Positions 55,420-63,509 of a stretch of DNA of 64,000 bases are shown here, piece after piece. Positions within the stretch are counted from its first letter, which is position 1. Every line of letters begins with the position of its first letter. Position numbers and translations under genes: made by a program. The stretch is from Zoogloea sp. 1C4. Lineage in GTDB: Bacteria > Pseudomonadota > Gammaproteobacteria > Burkholderiales > Rhodocyclaceae. The notes under the pieces were generated by a model, which saw only the letters and a list, made by a program, of their open reading frames with translations, searched no databases and was not told the origin of the DNA. The stretch spans positions 186,001 to 250,000 of the forward strand of contig NZ_SSXU01000004.1 of the NCBI RefSeq assembly GCF_009469605.1. Direction: 5' to 3'.

Positions 55420-55807
55420 AGTCGGCCCGCCGCCCGGAAAGGGCGAGGCTCACCTGATTGGGCGCGCAGATCGCCACCGCCCCGGCGCTGGCCAGCCAGC
55501 CCTGGCGCACGCAATACTGGCGCGGCCCCGGATCGCTGGCCACGCGAGCCCGGCCGGGCTGCACCTCGATGCGCGTGGTGCCGAGCGGGCCGGGCACCTC
55601 GACGATGCGCGGGGCGGAGAGATCCACCTCGGCGAACACCTGCCCGCCGGCCTTGATGATGGCCTTGTCCGGTCGGCCGCCCTGCCACAGCACGAGGGCC
55701 GATCCAACACAGAAAGCCAGCGCCGCCGCCAACACCAGCCCGTCGCCCATCCGCAGATGGACGGCCCAGGCGGCCAGCCAGCGGCGCACGGCGGGCAGAT
55801 CCGGCAC
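55400..55807 (-). CDS. NusG domain II-containing membrane-anchored protein
   Basis: A 135-residue protein with one N-terminal transmembrane helix (LVLAAALAFCVGSALVLW) and an extracytoplasmic NusG_II beta-domain ending in RQYCVRQGWLASAGAVAICAPNQVSL. The two cysteines in that block are conserved in the family. Not a transcription factor. Coupled to the Gx transporter gene downstream and three bases after the rapZ stop. Confidence 0.85.
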   Translation of the reverse strand: MPDLPAVRRWLAAWAVHLRMGDGLVLAAALAFCVGSALVLWQGGRPDKAIIKAGGQVFAEVDLSAPRIVEVPGPLGTTRIEVQPGRARVASDPGPRQYCVRQGWLASAGAVAICAPNQVSLALSGRRADYDSLNY

Positions 55808-55810
55808 GGG

Positions 55811-56653
55811 TCAGGTCTTGAAGGAGCGGTGCCGCACGAGCACCCGGGCGCTTTCGCGGAAGCGCTCGGCGAGCTGTTCGGCGATGTACACCGAGCGGTG
55901 CTGGCCTCCGGTGCAGCCGATGGCCACGGTGAGGTAGCTGCGGTTGTCGTTTACGTAGGACGGCAGCCACTGGGCCACGAAGCGGTAGATGTCGTCGGTC
56001 ATCTGGCCGACCTCGGGCACCCGCTCGAGGAAGTCGATCACCGGCTGGTCGCGCCCGGTGAGGGGCCGCAGCACCGGGTCGTAGTGCGGGTTGGGCAGGC
56101 AGCGCACGTCGAACACCAGGTCGGCGTCCATCGGGATACCGTGCTTGAAGCCGAAGGACTGGAACAGCAGGGTGATCTGGTCGCCCGCTTCCAGCCGCAT
56201 GAAGCTCTTCACCCAGTTGCGCAGGGTGTTGGCGGACAGATCGCTGGTGTCGATGCGGTGGCCGAGTTCGGAGATCAACGCCAGCGCTTCCCGCTCGCGG
56301 GCGATGGCCTCGGCGAGGGTCACGTCGTCGTCGCCCAGCGGGTGCTTGCGGCGGGTTTCGGAGAAGCGTGCGATGAGGGTGTCGTCGCGCGCATCCAGGA
56401 ACAGAAAGCGCACGTCACCAATCATGGCGCGCAGGGATTCGATCTGCTGGGGCAGTGCGGCGATGCCGGCGCCGGAGCGCACGTCCACGGCCACCGCGAT
56501 GCGTTGATAGCCGGAGCCCCGCAGGTGGGTGACGAGTTGCGGCAGCAGCGCCGACGGCAGGTTGTCGACGACGTAGTGGCCGCAATCCTCCATCACGTTG
56601 AGCGCCACGCTCTTGCCGGAGCCGGACAGACCGCTGATGAGGACGAGTTGCAT
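55811..56653 (-). CDS. rapZ: RNase adapter protein RapZ
   Basis: P-loop protein that in E. coli presents small RNA GlmZ to RNase E and so controls glmS. The 280 residues have the Walker A GLSGSGKS (8-15), VVDNLPSALLP, RFLFLDARDD, and the C-terminal RNA-binding block IGCTGGQHRSVYIAEQLAE. No PTS-Ntr genes lie next to it, unlike many relatives. In betaproteobacteria its RNA partners are not established. Confidence 0.95.
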   Translation of the reverse strand: MQLVLISGLSGSGKSVALNVMEDCGHYVVDNLPSALLPQLVTHLRGSGYQRIAVAVDVRSGAGIAALPQQIESLRAMIGDVRFLFLDARDDTLIARFSETRRKHPLGDDDVTLAEAIAREREALALISELGHRIDTSDLSANTLRNWVKSFMRLEAGDQITLLFQSFGFKHGIPMDADLVFDVRCLPNPHYDPVLRPLTGRDQPVIDFLERVPEVGQMTDDIYRFVAQWLPSYVNDNRSYLTVAIGCTGGQHRSVYIAEQLAERFRESARVLVRHRSFKT

Positions 56654-56701
56654 GGTGGAACCTGTTTTGGGGAGCGCCGCGGTCAGAAGTCAGCGGCCAG
56701 C

Positions 56702-56727
56702 CTGCGGCGGAATGCCGCAGTTTTTTT
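56702..56727 (+). terminator. Strong intrinsic terminator on the plus strand upstream of rapZ
   Basis: CTGCGGC (56702-56708) and GCCGCAG (56714-56720) form a perfect 7-bp stem with loop GGAAT, followed by seven T (56721-56727). It would stop plus-strand RNA, yet every nearby gene is on the minus strand. On the minus strand the T-run is on the wrong side. The 270-bp space (56654-56924) shows no convincing gene. Confidence 0.75.
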
Positions 56728-56924
56728 GGAGAGCATAAACAATGTTGGCGCAGCGAACTATCGAGCGTTCTACAAAAAATCACATATCTGTTAAATCATG
56801 TGGCAACGAGGCATTTCTCACGGATTTTGGCGACGCCGCTGCGCTGCAGCTCAGCCACCAGCCGGTCGGCAAGCGCAGGCAGGCCGCGCTCCAGCACCCG
56901 GATGCCGGGGGCGGCATGGTGCGC

Positions 56925-57098
56925 TCAGTCGGCGGCTTCGGTGTGGTCAGCCGCGGGCGGGGGCGCTTCGGCCACCGCCTCGCTGCCGGCGGGATCGGAG
57001 TCGGTCTCGCCGAAGATCTCGTCGGCACTGCGGCCACAGCCGGTGCAGTAGCCGTCCTCGATCTCGCAGACGCCGATGCAGGGGTTCTCTTCGCTCAT
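56925..57098 (-). CDS. DUF1289 family small cysteine-rich protein
   Basis: A 57-residue protein beginning MSEENPCIGVCEIEDGYCTG, with the Cys pattern PCxxxC and YCxGCGRS of DUF1289, followed by an acidic, alanine/proline-rich tail. GAGGCGGCG precedes the ATG. It starts 7 nt after the stop of a second DUF1289 gene, so the two are a tandem pair. The tail after residue 30 is poorly conserved-looking. A sense codon at the TGA would extend it by 42 residues (to 56796). Confidence 0.8.
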   Translation of the reverse strand: MSEENPCIGVCEIEDGYCTGCGRSADEIFGETDSDPAGSEAVAEAPPPAADHTEAAD

Positions 57099-57105
57099 CG
57101 CCGCC

Positions 57106-57318
57106 TCACCCGTTGCCCACGCACTCGCCGCGCAGGCCGCCCTCGAAGAGGTCGGCGGCAGCCCGGCGGCTGGCCACTTCGGCCAGGATCGCGCGCTTGC
57201 GGTCGTCGTCGGCGCGGCCCCAGTCGGTGATTTCGGGGATGGTGCGGAAACAGCCTTCGCAGTAGCCCGTGGCCGGGTTCATGCGACAGACAGCGGTGCA
57301 GGGAGATTGGATGGTCAT
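57106..57318 (-). CDS. DUF1289 family small cysteine-rich protein
   Basis: A 70-residue protein starting MTIQSPCTAVCRMNP and continuing YCEGCFRTIPEITDWG and RAILAEVASRRA, the full DUF1289 pattern with four cysteines that may bind metal. Function unknown. Upstream of the smaller DUF1289 gene on the same strand and downstream of HMG-CoA lyase. Confidence 0.88.
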   Translation of the reverse strand: MTIQSPCTAVCRMNPATGYCEGCFRTIPEITDWGRADDDRKRAILAEVASRRAAADLFEGGLRGECVGNG

Positions 57319-57339
57319 GATGCGCTCTGGGGGTCGACG

Positions 57340-57361
57340 CCCGCCGCTCGTTGTCGGCGGG
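57340..57361 (-). other. Hairpin between HMG-CoA lyase and DUF1289 genes
   Basis: CCCGCCG (57340-57346) and CGGCGGG (57355-57361) form a perfect 7-bp stem with an 8-nt loop in the 62-bp gap after the HMG-CoA lyase stop. No T-run follows on the minus strand, so it is only a possible terminator or mRNA 3' stabiliser. Confidence 0.35.
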
Positions 57362-57380
57362 TCTTCGTGGACCTTGGAGC

Positions 57381-58295
57381 TTATACGGGCTTGGCCCGCT
57401 TCGCCAGCACCGCCCGCGCCACCTTTGATGCCGGCGGGCGGCCCAGGCGCTCGCTGATCCAGCCTGCGGTATCGACGAGCTTGTCGAGGTCGATGCCGGT
57501 GTGGATGCCGAGGCCGTCCAGCAGATACACCACGTCTTCGGTCGCCACGTTGCCCGAGGCGCCCGCCGCGTAGGGGCAGCCACCGAGGCCTGCCACCGCC
57601 GCGTCGAACACCGCCACGCCTGCTTCGAGCGACGCGTAGATGTTGGCCACCGCCTGCCCGTAGGTGTCGTGGTAGTGGCCGGCGAGCTTTTCGACCGGCA
57701 CCTTGCGGGCCACCACGTCCAGCATCTGCCGCGTCTTGCCCGGGGTGCCCACGCCGATGGTGTCGCCGAGGCTCACCTCGTAGCAGCCCATCTGATAGAG
57801 CGTGGCGGCCACGTCGGCCACCGCTTGCGGATCGACTTCGCCCTCATACGGGCAACCCAGCACGCACGAGACGTAGCCGCGCACCTTCACCCCGGCCGCC
57901 TGGGCTGCGGCCATCACCGGCTCGAAGCGCTTGAGGGATTCGGCGATGCTGCAGTTGATGTTCTTGCGGCTGAAGGATTCGGACGCGGCGCCGAACACCG
58001 CCACCTCGGTCGCCCCCACCGCCAGCGCCGCCTCGAAGCCCTGCAGGTTTGGGGTGAGCACCGGGTAATCAACGCCCGGCAGGCGCTGGATGAGCCGCAA
58101 CACCTCGCTGTTGTCGCCCATCTGCGGCACCCACTTGGGCGACACGAAGGACGTGGCTTCGATGGCGGGCAGGCCGGCGGCGCCCAGGCGGGCGATCAGC
58201 TCGACCTTGGTTTCGGTGCTGACGACCTGCTTTTCGTTCTGCAGGCCGTCGCGGGGGCCCATCTCGACGAGGCGGACATGGGTGGGGAGGGTCAT
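57381..58295 (-). CDS. mvaB: Hydroxymethylglutaryl-CoA lyase
   Basis: Splits HMG-CoA into acetyl-CoA and acetoacetate at the end of leucine catabolism. The 304 residues have the HMGL-like barrel with [12 protein letters not shown], the metal-binding [10 protein letters not shown] and the active-site cysteine block [19 protein letters not shown]. The ATG at 58295 has AAGGAA upstream and fits the family start; an earlier ATG at 58361 adds 22 unrelated residues. No other leucine-degradation genes are beside it. Confidence 0.95.
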   Translation of the reverse strand: MTLPTHVRLVEMGPRDGLQNEKQVVSTETKVELIARLGAAGLPAIEATSFVSPKWVPQMGDNSEVLRLIQRLPGVDYPVLTPNLQGFEAALAVGATEVAVFGAASESFSRKNINCSIAESLKRFEPVMAAAQAAGVKVRGYVSCVLGCPYEGEVDPQAVADVAATLYQMGCYEVSLGDTIGVGTPGKTRQMLDVVARKVPVEKLAGHYHDTYGQAVANIYASLEAGVAVFDAAVAGLGGCPYAAGASGNVATEDVVYLLDGLGIHTGIDLDKLVDTAGWISERLGRPPASKVARAVLAKRAKPV

Positions 58296-58435
58296 CGGAT
58301 TTCCTTGGCAGCGCTTCAATGCACCGCCAATTTTAATTGCATAACCTCGAGATTTCCGCACTATTTATCCGCTTGTCTTTATGCGGAGGGCGGAGCGCGC
58401 TTTAAATTCAGCCGACGAAGCACCGCCGGGCCTTG

Positions 58436-59101
58436 TCAGCCCGTGGCCTGGGGCCGCCGCCGGAAGATGCGGGCGACGAAACGCCACAGCATCACGATCA
58501 TCACCACCGCCAGCACGCAGAACACCGCCAGCGCACCGAGAAAAAGCAGCGGCTGGTGGATCAGCGTCCACATGCCGCCGGCGAACAGCGCGTCCTCGCC
58601 CAGCGACGTGACCACGTTGCTCACCGGCTCCGGCGAGGTGTTGATCGCCGCCCGGGCGCTGGCCTTGGCAAAGTGGGTGCCGGCCGCCAGGGTGCCGCCG
58701 AGCAGGCCCATGGCAATCTGCAGCGCACCGCCCTGGTCGCCCATCACCGCCGCGGCCAGCGCCGCGCCAGCGGGGATGCGGATGAAGGTGTGGGCGGCAT
58801 CCCAGAGGGAATCCAGCCAGGGCAGCTTGTCGGCGAAGAACTCGACGAGCAGCAGCAGGCCAGACACCCCGAGCACCAGCGGATGGGCCAGCACGCCGAG
58901 GCCGCCCGGCAGGTGCACGCCGGCGAAGCGCGCCAGCGCGCCGAGCACGAACACCAGCGCGTAGAGGCGCAGCCCGCTGGCCCAGCCGAGGCCGGCCGCC
59001 AGCGCCGCCAGCGAGGCGAGGTCCACCGGCACGTCGCGCCAGTCGAGCAGCGGCTTGACGCTCTCGGCGAGGGTGGCGGGATCAAGGCCGGCGATGTCCA
59101 T
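58436..59101 (-). CDS. DUF4126 family membrane protein
   Basis: A 221-residue protein with about five hydrophobic helices, for example LASLAALAAGLGWASGLRLY and ALAVFCVLAVVMIVMLW, and a basic C-terminus (RRRPQ). The ASGLRLYALV segment and the glycine-rich helices match the DUF4126 family of inner-membrane proteins. Function unknown. Lies between HMG-CoA lyase and the formaldehyde genes. Confidence 0.83.
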   Translation of the reverse strand: MDIAGLDPATLAESVKPLLDWRDVPVDLASLAALAAGLGWASGLRLYALVFVLGALARFAGVHLPGGLGVLAHPLVLGVSGLLLLVEFFADKLPWLDSLWDAAHTFIRIPAGAALAAAVMGDQGGALQIAMGLLGGTLAAGTHFAKASARAAINTSPEPVSNVVTSLGEDALFAGGMWTLIHQPLLFLGALAVFCVLAVVMIVMLWRFVARIFRRRPQATG

Positions 59102-59110
59102 CCGGCGGGC

Positions 59111-59950
59111 CTAGGCTTTCAGGAACTGCGCATGGTGGGCCAGGTGGTCCGCCATGAAGGTGGAGATGAAGTAGTAGCCGTGGTCGTAGCCCTCATGCAG
59201 GCGCAGGGTGAGGGGCTGGCCGTCGCAGCACACCCACTCGAAGCGGTCCGGGTTGAGCTGGGTGGCCAGAAACTGGTCGGCCATGCCCTGATCGATGAGG
59301 ATCGGCGGGCAGCGCCGGCCGTCCTCCACCAGCGCGCAGGCGTCGTGCTCGCGCCACACTGCCCGGTCGGTGCCGAGGTAGCCGCTGAAGGCCTTCTCGC
59401 CCCACGGGCACAGGCTGGGCGCGGTGATCGGCGCGAAGGCCGACACCGAGCGGTACAGATCCGGATGGCGCAGGGCCAGGGTGAGCGCCCCGTGGCCGCC
59501 CATCGAGTGCCCGAAGATGCCGCAGCGCTTGAGATCGGCCGGGAAGCGCAGGCCGATGAGCTGGCGCAGTTCGCCGGTGATGTAGCTTTCCATCCGCCAG
59601 TTGCGGGCCCAGGGCTCGCGGGTGGCGTCGAGATAGAAGCCCGCGCCGATGCCGAAATCCCAGGCGTCGGCCTCGCCGGGGATGCGCGCGTCGCGGGGGC
59701 TGGTGTCGGGCGCGACCAGCATCAGCCCCAGCTCGGCCGCCAGCCGCTGGGCGCCGGCCTTGATGGGGAAGGTCTCCTCGGTGCAGGTGAGGCCGGCGAG
59801 ATAGAACAGCACCGGCACCGGCCCGTTGGCTGCCTGGGGCGGCACGAAGACCGAAAAACGCATCGCCAGCCCGATTTCCCGCGACTGGTGGCGGTAAAAC
59901 CCCTGCCGGCCGCCAAAGCAGAGGTGCTGGGAGAGGGTTTCGAAGGGCAT
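59111..59950 (-). CDS. fghA: S-formylglutathione hydrolase
   Basis: Hydrolyses S-formylglutathione to formate and glutathione, the second step of formaldehyde detoxification. The 279-residue esterase-fold protein has Ser149 in IFGHSMGGHGAL, YLAGLTCTEETF at the oxyanion region, and the His block HEGYDHGYYFI. The ATG at 59950 is the family start. It follows adhC by 11 bp and shares its operon. Confidence 0.96.
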   Translation of the reverse strand: MPFETLSQHLCFGGRQGFYRHQSREIGLAMRFSVFVPPQAANGPVPVLFYLAGLTCTEETFPIKAGAQRLAAELGLMLVAPDTSPRDARIPGEADAWDFGIGAGFYLDATREPWARNWRMESYITGELRQLIGLRFPADLKRCGIFGHSMGGHGALTLALRHPDLYRSVSAFAPITAPSLCPWGEKAFSGYLGTDRAVWREHDACALVEDGRRCPPILIDQGMADQFLATQLNPDRFEWVCCDGQPLTLRLHEGYDHGYYFISTFMADHLAHHAQFLKA

Positions 59951-59961
59951 GGCGGCGTTCT

Positions 59962-61068
59962 TCAGTAGATGACCACCGAGCGGATCGACTCGCCGCGCTT
60001 CATGAGGTCGAAGCCGTCGTTGATCTGGTCGAGGCTGAGAGTGTGGGTGATGAGGTCGTCGATGTTGAGCCTGCCTTCCATGTACCAGTCGACGATCTTC
60101 GGCACGTCGGTGCGGCCGCGGGCGCCGCCGAAGGCCGAGCCCTTCCACACACGCCCGGTGACCAGCTGGAACGGCCGGGTGGATATCTCGGCGCCGGCCT
60201 CGGCCACGCCGATGATCACCGACTGGCCCCAGCCCTTGTGGGTGCATTCGAGCGCCTGGCGCATCACCTTGGTGTTGCCGATGCACTCGAAGCTGTAGTC
60301 GGCGCCGCCGTCGGTGAGCTGGACGATGTGATCGACGACGTTTTCCACTTCATTCGGGTTGATGAAGTGGGTCATCCCGAACTTGCGGGCCATGGCTTCG
60401 CGGCCGGGGTTGAGGTCCACGCCGATGATCTTGTCGGCGCCCACCATCTTGGCGGCCTGGATCACGTTGAGGCCGATGCCACCGAGGCCAAAGACGACCA
60501 CGTTGGCACCGGCCTCGACCTTGGCGGTGAACAGCACGGCGCCCACGCCGGTGGTCACGCCGCAGCCGATGTAGCAGACCTTGTCGAAAGGCGCGTCTTC
60601 ACGGATCTTCGCCAGAGCGATCTCGGGCACCACGATGTAGTTCGAGAAGGTGGAGGTGCCCATGTAGTGCAGGATCGGCTTGCCGTCGAGACTGAAGCGG
60701 CTGGTGGCGTCGGGCATCAGGCCGCGACCCTGGGTGCTGCGGATCTTCTGGCACAGGTTGGTCTTGCGCGACAGGCAGAACTTGCACTCGCGGCATTCCG
60801 GCGTGTAGAGCGGGATCACGTGATCGCCGGCCTTCAGCGATTTAACATCCGGGCCCACATCGACGACGACGCCGGCGCCTTCGTGGCCGAGGATGGCCGG
60901 GAACAGGCCTTCGGGATCGGCCCCCGACAGCGTGTAGTAATCGGTGTGGCAGATGCCGGTGGCCTTGACCTCGACCAGCACTTCACCGGCCTTGGGGCCT
61001 TCCAGGTCGACGGTTTCGATGGTCAGCGGGGCGCCGGCCTTCCAGGCGACGGCAGCTCGGGTCTTCAT
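59962..61068 (-). CDS. adhC: S-(hydroxymethyl)glutathione dehydrogenase (class III ADH)
   Basis: Oxidises the glutathione-formaldehyde adduct with NAD; also reduces S-nitrosoglutathione. The 368 residues have catalytic zinc ligands C40 and H62, structural zinc cysteines C92, C95, C98 and C106, and the NAD motif [11 protein letters not shown]. Upstream of fghA; the substrate glutathione is made by gshAB in the same window. No dedicated regulator is adjacent. Confidence 0.97.
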   Translation of the reverse strand: MKTRAAVAWKAGAPLTIETVDLEGPKAGEVLVEVKATGICHTDYYTLSGADPEGLFPAILGHEGAGVVVDVGPDVKSLKAGDHVIPLYTPECRECKFCLSRKTNLCQKIRSTQGRGLMPDATSRFSLDGKPILHYMGTSTFSNYIVVPEIALAKIREDAPFDKVCYIGCGVTTGVGAVLFTAKVEAGANVVVFGLGGIGLNVIQAAKMVGADKIIGVDLNPGREAMARKFGMTHFINPNEVENVVDHIVQLTDGGADYSFECIGNTKVMRQALECTHKGWGQSVIIGVAEAGAEISTRPFQLVTGRVWKGSAFGGARGRTDVPKIVDWYMEGRLNIDDLITHTLSLDQINDGFDLMKRGESIRSVVIY

Positions 61069-61102
61069 GGGTGTTCTCCGGGGGGATCGGGTTATTGGGG
61101 TG

Positions 61103-61687
61103 TTATAGGTGTTTTTCGTCGCGAATGCGCTTACCCACGGCGGGCGGGTGATATGCAGCCATCGACCGCAGGAGCGCGAAGAGGTTGTCCTCGACGAGCA
61201 GCAGGCCGCGGTTTTCCTGCTTCATGAAGCCTTCTTCCACGCCCCGCTCCATCATCTGGACAAGGGGCAGGTAGTAGCCTTCGACGTTGAACAGGGCCAC
61301 CGGCTTGTTGTGGAAGCCGAGCTGGGCCCAGGTGAGGATTTCGAACAGCTCTTCAAAAGTGCCAAGCCCGCCGGGCAGGGCGATGAAGCCGTCGGCGAGC
61401 TCCGCCATCCGCGCCTTGCGGGTGTGCATGGAATCGACGACTTCGAGCCGGGTGAGGCCCTCGTGGCCCACTTCCCAGTCCATCAACACCCGCGGGATGA
61501 CGCCGACCACCTTGCCACCGGCAGCCAGGCAGGCATCGGCGACCACGCCCATCAGCCCGACGTTGCCGCCCCCGTAGACCAGCTCGATGCCGCGCTCGGC
61601 GAGCAGCTTGCCGAGGGCTTCGGCCGCCGCCCGATAGGCCGGCCGCACGCCGGAGCGGGAACCACAGAAGACACAGATGCGCCGCAT
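61103..61687 (-). CDS. LOG-family nucleotide phosphoribohydrolase (TIGR00730)
   Basis: A 194-residue Rossmann-like protein of the LOG family, which releases the base from nucleoside monophosphates and can activate cytokinins. Signature residues are [10 protein letters not shown] (38-47), R90-K91 and PGGLGTFEE (105-113). Often misnamed lysine decarboxylase. The ATG at 61687 begins the conserved [10 protein letters not shown] with GGAGCG upstream. It is separated from the isomerase gene upstream by 13 bp. Physiological substrate is open. Confidence 0.9.
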   Translation of the reverse strand: MRRICVFCGSRSGVRPAYRAAAEALGKLLAERGIELVYGGGNVGLMGVVADACLAAGGKVVGVIPRVLMDWEVGHEGLTRLEVVDSMHTRKARMAELADGFIALPGGLGTFEELFEILTWAQLGFHNKPVALFNVEGYYLPLVQMMERGVEEGFMKQENRGLLLVEDNLFALLRSMAAYHPPAVGKRIRDEKHL

Positions 61688-61700
61688 GGTTGGCGCTCCG

Positions 61701-62303
61701 TCAGAAGGGGCCTTTTTCGAGCCAGCGCTCGAGCTGCGGGAGGCGGTCGTTGCCCCAGAAGCCTTCACCTTCGACGATGAAGTAGGGCGAACCGAACACG
61801 CCGCGGGCTTCGGCCAGATCGATCTCGGCCTTCAGGCGGGCCTTGGTGGCCGGATCGGAAAAGGCGTCGGCGACTTCCTCCCGATTGATCTTGAGGGCGT
61901 CGGCGATGTCGAGGAGGACGCTGGTCTCGGCGATGTTGCGGCCATCGACGAAATAGGCGCGGAACACCGCGTGGGCGAAGGCGCGGGCCTCTTCGGGGTC
62001 GCGGTCGGACAGCCACTGGAAGGCGCGGGCGGCATGTTCGGTGTGCACCGGGTAGGGGCTGGGCTGCTTGAAGGGGATGCCGAAGAAGGCGGCGGTGCGC
62101 TCGGTGTCGCGCTGCACGTACTCGGTGCGCATCAGGCCCGCCGGGATCTTCATGCCGCCCTGGGGCTGGAACTGGGCGTCGAGGACGATGGCGTGCCACA
62201 TCACGGCACGCCCGTGGCGGGCGGCGAGTTCGTCGATCTGCTCGGAGGCCAGGTAGCCGTAGGGCGAGGAGAAATCGAAGTAGAAGTCGATGGGGGCGGA
62301 CAT
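61701..62303 (-). CDS. 2-hydroxychromene-2-carboxylate isomerase-like protein (copy 1)
   Basis: A 200-residue DsbA/GST-kappa fold protein. The N-terminal block FYFDFSSPYGYLASEQID with the catalytic serine, and FGSPYFIVEGEGFWGNDRLP near the end, match the HCCA isomerase family, whose characterised members act on aromatic degradation intermediates with glutathione. No dioxygenase genes are near, so the real substrate is unknown. Paralogue of the gene at 62418-63038. Confidence 0.88.
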   Translation of the reverse strand: MSAPIDFYFDFSSPYGYLASEQIDELAARHGRAVMWHAIVLDAQFQPQGGMKIPAGLMRTEYVQRDTERTAAFFGIPFKQPSPYPVHTEHAARAFQWLSDRDPEEARAFAHAVFRAYFVDGRNIAETSVLLDIADALKINREEVADAFSDPATKARLKAEIDLAEARGVFGSPYFIVEGEGFWGNDRLPQLERWLEKGPF

Positions 62304-62417
62304 GCGGGTCTCCGGGAGGCGAATTTTCTGTGATGCCGGTTGGGTCGGTCAGCCCGCATTATCCATGCCGGGCGACCGAAGGGCATCACATTGCGTGTCG
62401 CTCCGACGACCGGCCGC

Positions 62418-63038
62418 TCAGAACCCGCCTTCGGCCAGCCAGCGCTCCACCTGGGGCAGCCGGTCGGCCCCCCAGAAGGCTTCGCCGTCGACGATGATGA
62501 AGGGCGAGCCGAACACCCCGCGCGACAGCCCCAGATCCACCTCGGCGGCGAGCCGGGCCTTGATCTCGGTGCCGGACAGCACCGCCGAGAGCTCGTCCCG
62601 GTCGATGCCCTGCCCGGCGGCGATGTCGAGCACCGCGCCGAGATCGGAGATGTTCACGTCATCGACGAAATACGCCCGGTAGGCGGCGAGGCCAAAGGCC
62701 CGCGCCTTTTGCGGGCTGCGGTCGTTGATCCACAGAAAGGCCCGCGCGGCGTGCTGGGTGGGGATCGGGAAGGTGCTGGGCTGCTTGAAGGGCAGGCCGA
62801 AGTAACGGGCCGAACGTTCGATGTCGTGCATCGAATAGGCGCCCTTGAGGGGAATCGACGGCAGCGGCGCGAGGCCGGTGACCTTGAAGGTAACCCCCAG
62901 CAGGAAGGGATGCCACAGCACCGTGCGCCCGTAGCGTTCGGCCAGGGCGTCGATCTTCTCGGCGGCGAAGTAGCCGTAGGGCGAGGAAAAATCGAAGTAG
63001 AAGTCGATGGGGGCAGTGCTGCGCCGGGGTTCGGTCAT
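62418..63038 (-). CDS. 2-hydroxychromene-2-carboxylate isomerase-like protein (copy 2)
   Basis: A 206-residue paralogue of the next gene, sharing IDFYFDFSSPYGY at the N-terminus and FGSPFIIVDGEAFWGADRLP at the C-terminus but clearly diverged between. The two N-terminal coding stretches are nearly identical in DNA. Upstream in the run is a PaaI-type thioesterase. Probably glutathione-dependent; function otherwise unknown. Confidence 0.88.
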   Translation of the reverse strand: MTEPRRSTAPIDFYFDFSSPYGYFAAEKIDALAERYGRTVLWHPFLLGVTFKVTGLAPLPSIPLKGAYSMHDIERSARYFGLPFKQPSTFPIPTQHAARAFLWINDRSPQKARAFGLAAYRAYFVDDVNISDLGAVLDIAAGQGIDRDELSAVLSGTEIKARLAAEVDLGLSRGVFGSPFIIVDGEAFWGADRLPQVERWLAEGGF

Positions 63039-63053
63039 GGGTCGGTCTCCGTC

Positions 63054-63494
63054 TCAGGGGGTCTTGGGCCACAGGATCAGCTGGGTGCAGCGGAACAGCG
63101 CCAGCCGCCGGCCGCAGCCGCCGCTGGTGACTTCGGAATCCCACACCTGGGTGTTGCGCCCGATATGCACCGCCGTGGTGTTGCACAGGAGCACTCCGTC
63201 GGTCTGGGTGCCGAAGAAGTTGGTCTTCAGCTCGATGGTGGTGAAGCTCTTGGCGCCTTCAGGCAGGTGGGCGCGGGTGGCGTAGCCCGCCGCGCTGTCG
63301 GCCATGGCGATGATCGTCGCGGCGTGGAGATAGCCGTTGGGGGCCAGCATCTCGGGGCGGATCAGCATCCGAGAGCCCATTCGCCCCGGTTCGAGGGTCA
63401 CGGCCTCGAAGCCGAACCAGCCCGGCAGATGGCCCGCACCCCGGGCGTTGAGGAAATCGAGGTCGATGCCTTCGGCGAGCCGGGGTTCGGCCAT
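63054..63494 (-). CDS. PaaI-type hot-dog thioesterase
   Basis: A 146-residue hot-dog fold protein. The pattern HAATIIAMADSAAGYATRAHL, followed by FTTIELKTNFFG, is typical of the PaaI/YbgC acyl-CoA thioesterase group, with a central helix that binds CoA. The ATG at 63494 follows GGAG; a GTG lies directly before it. Transcribed with the isomerase genes. Substrate unknown. Confidence 0.88.
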   Translation of the reverse strand: MAEPRLAEGIDLDFLNARGAGHLPGWFGFEAVTLEPGRMGSRMLIRPEMLAPNGYLHAATIIAMADSAAGYATRAHLPEGAKSFTTIELKTNFFGTQTDGVLLCNTTAVHIGRNTQVWDSEVTSGGCGRRLALFRCTQLILWPKTP

Positions 63495-63509
63495 CACGGG
63501 TCTCCGGTA

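Noticed and set aside
55400-55807. Reading the NusG_II protein as a transcription antitermination factor.
   Set aside because: It has a membrane anchor and only the extracytoplasmic domain II; the NGN and KOW domains of NusG are absent.
56780-57037. An 85-codon minus-strand frame overlapping the small DUF1289 gene.
   Set aside because: Out of frame with DUF1289, which has the cysteine motif and a good ribosome site; the overlapping translation is Pro/Ser-rich noise.
61103-61687. Label of lysine decarboxylase for the LOG-family protein.
   Set aside because: The PGGxGTxxE motif is shared by LOG nucleosidases, and the old decarboxylase name is a known misannotation.
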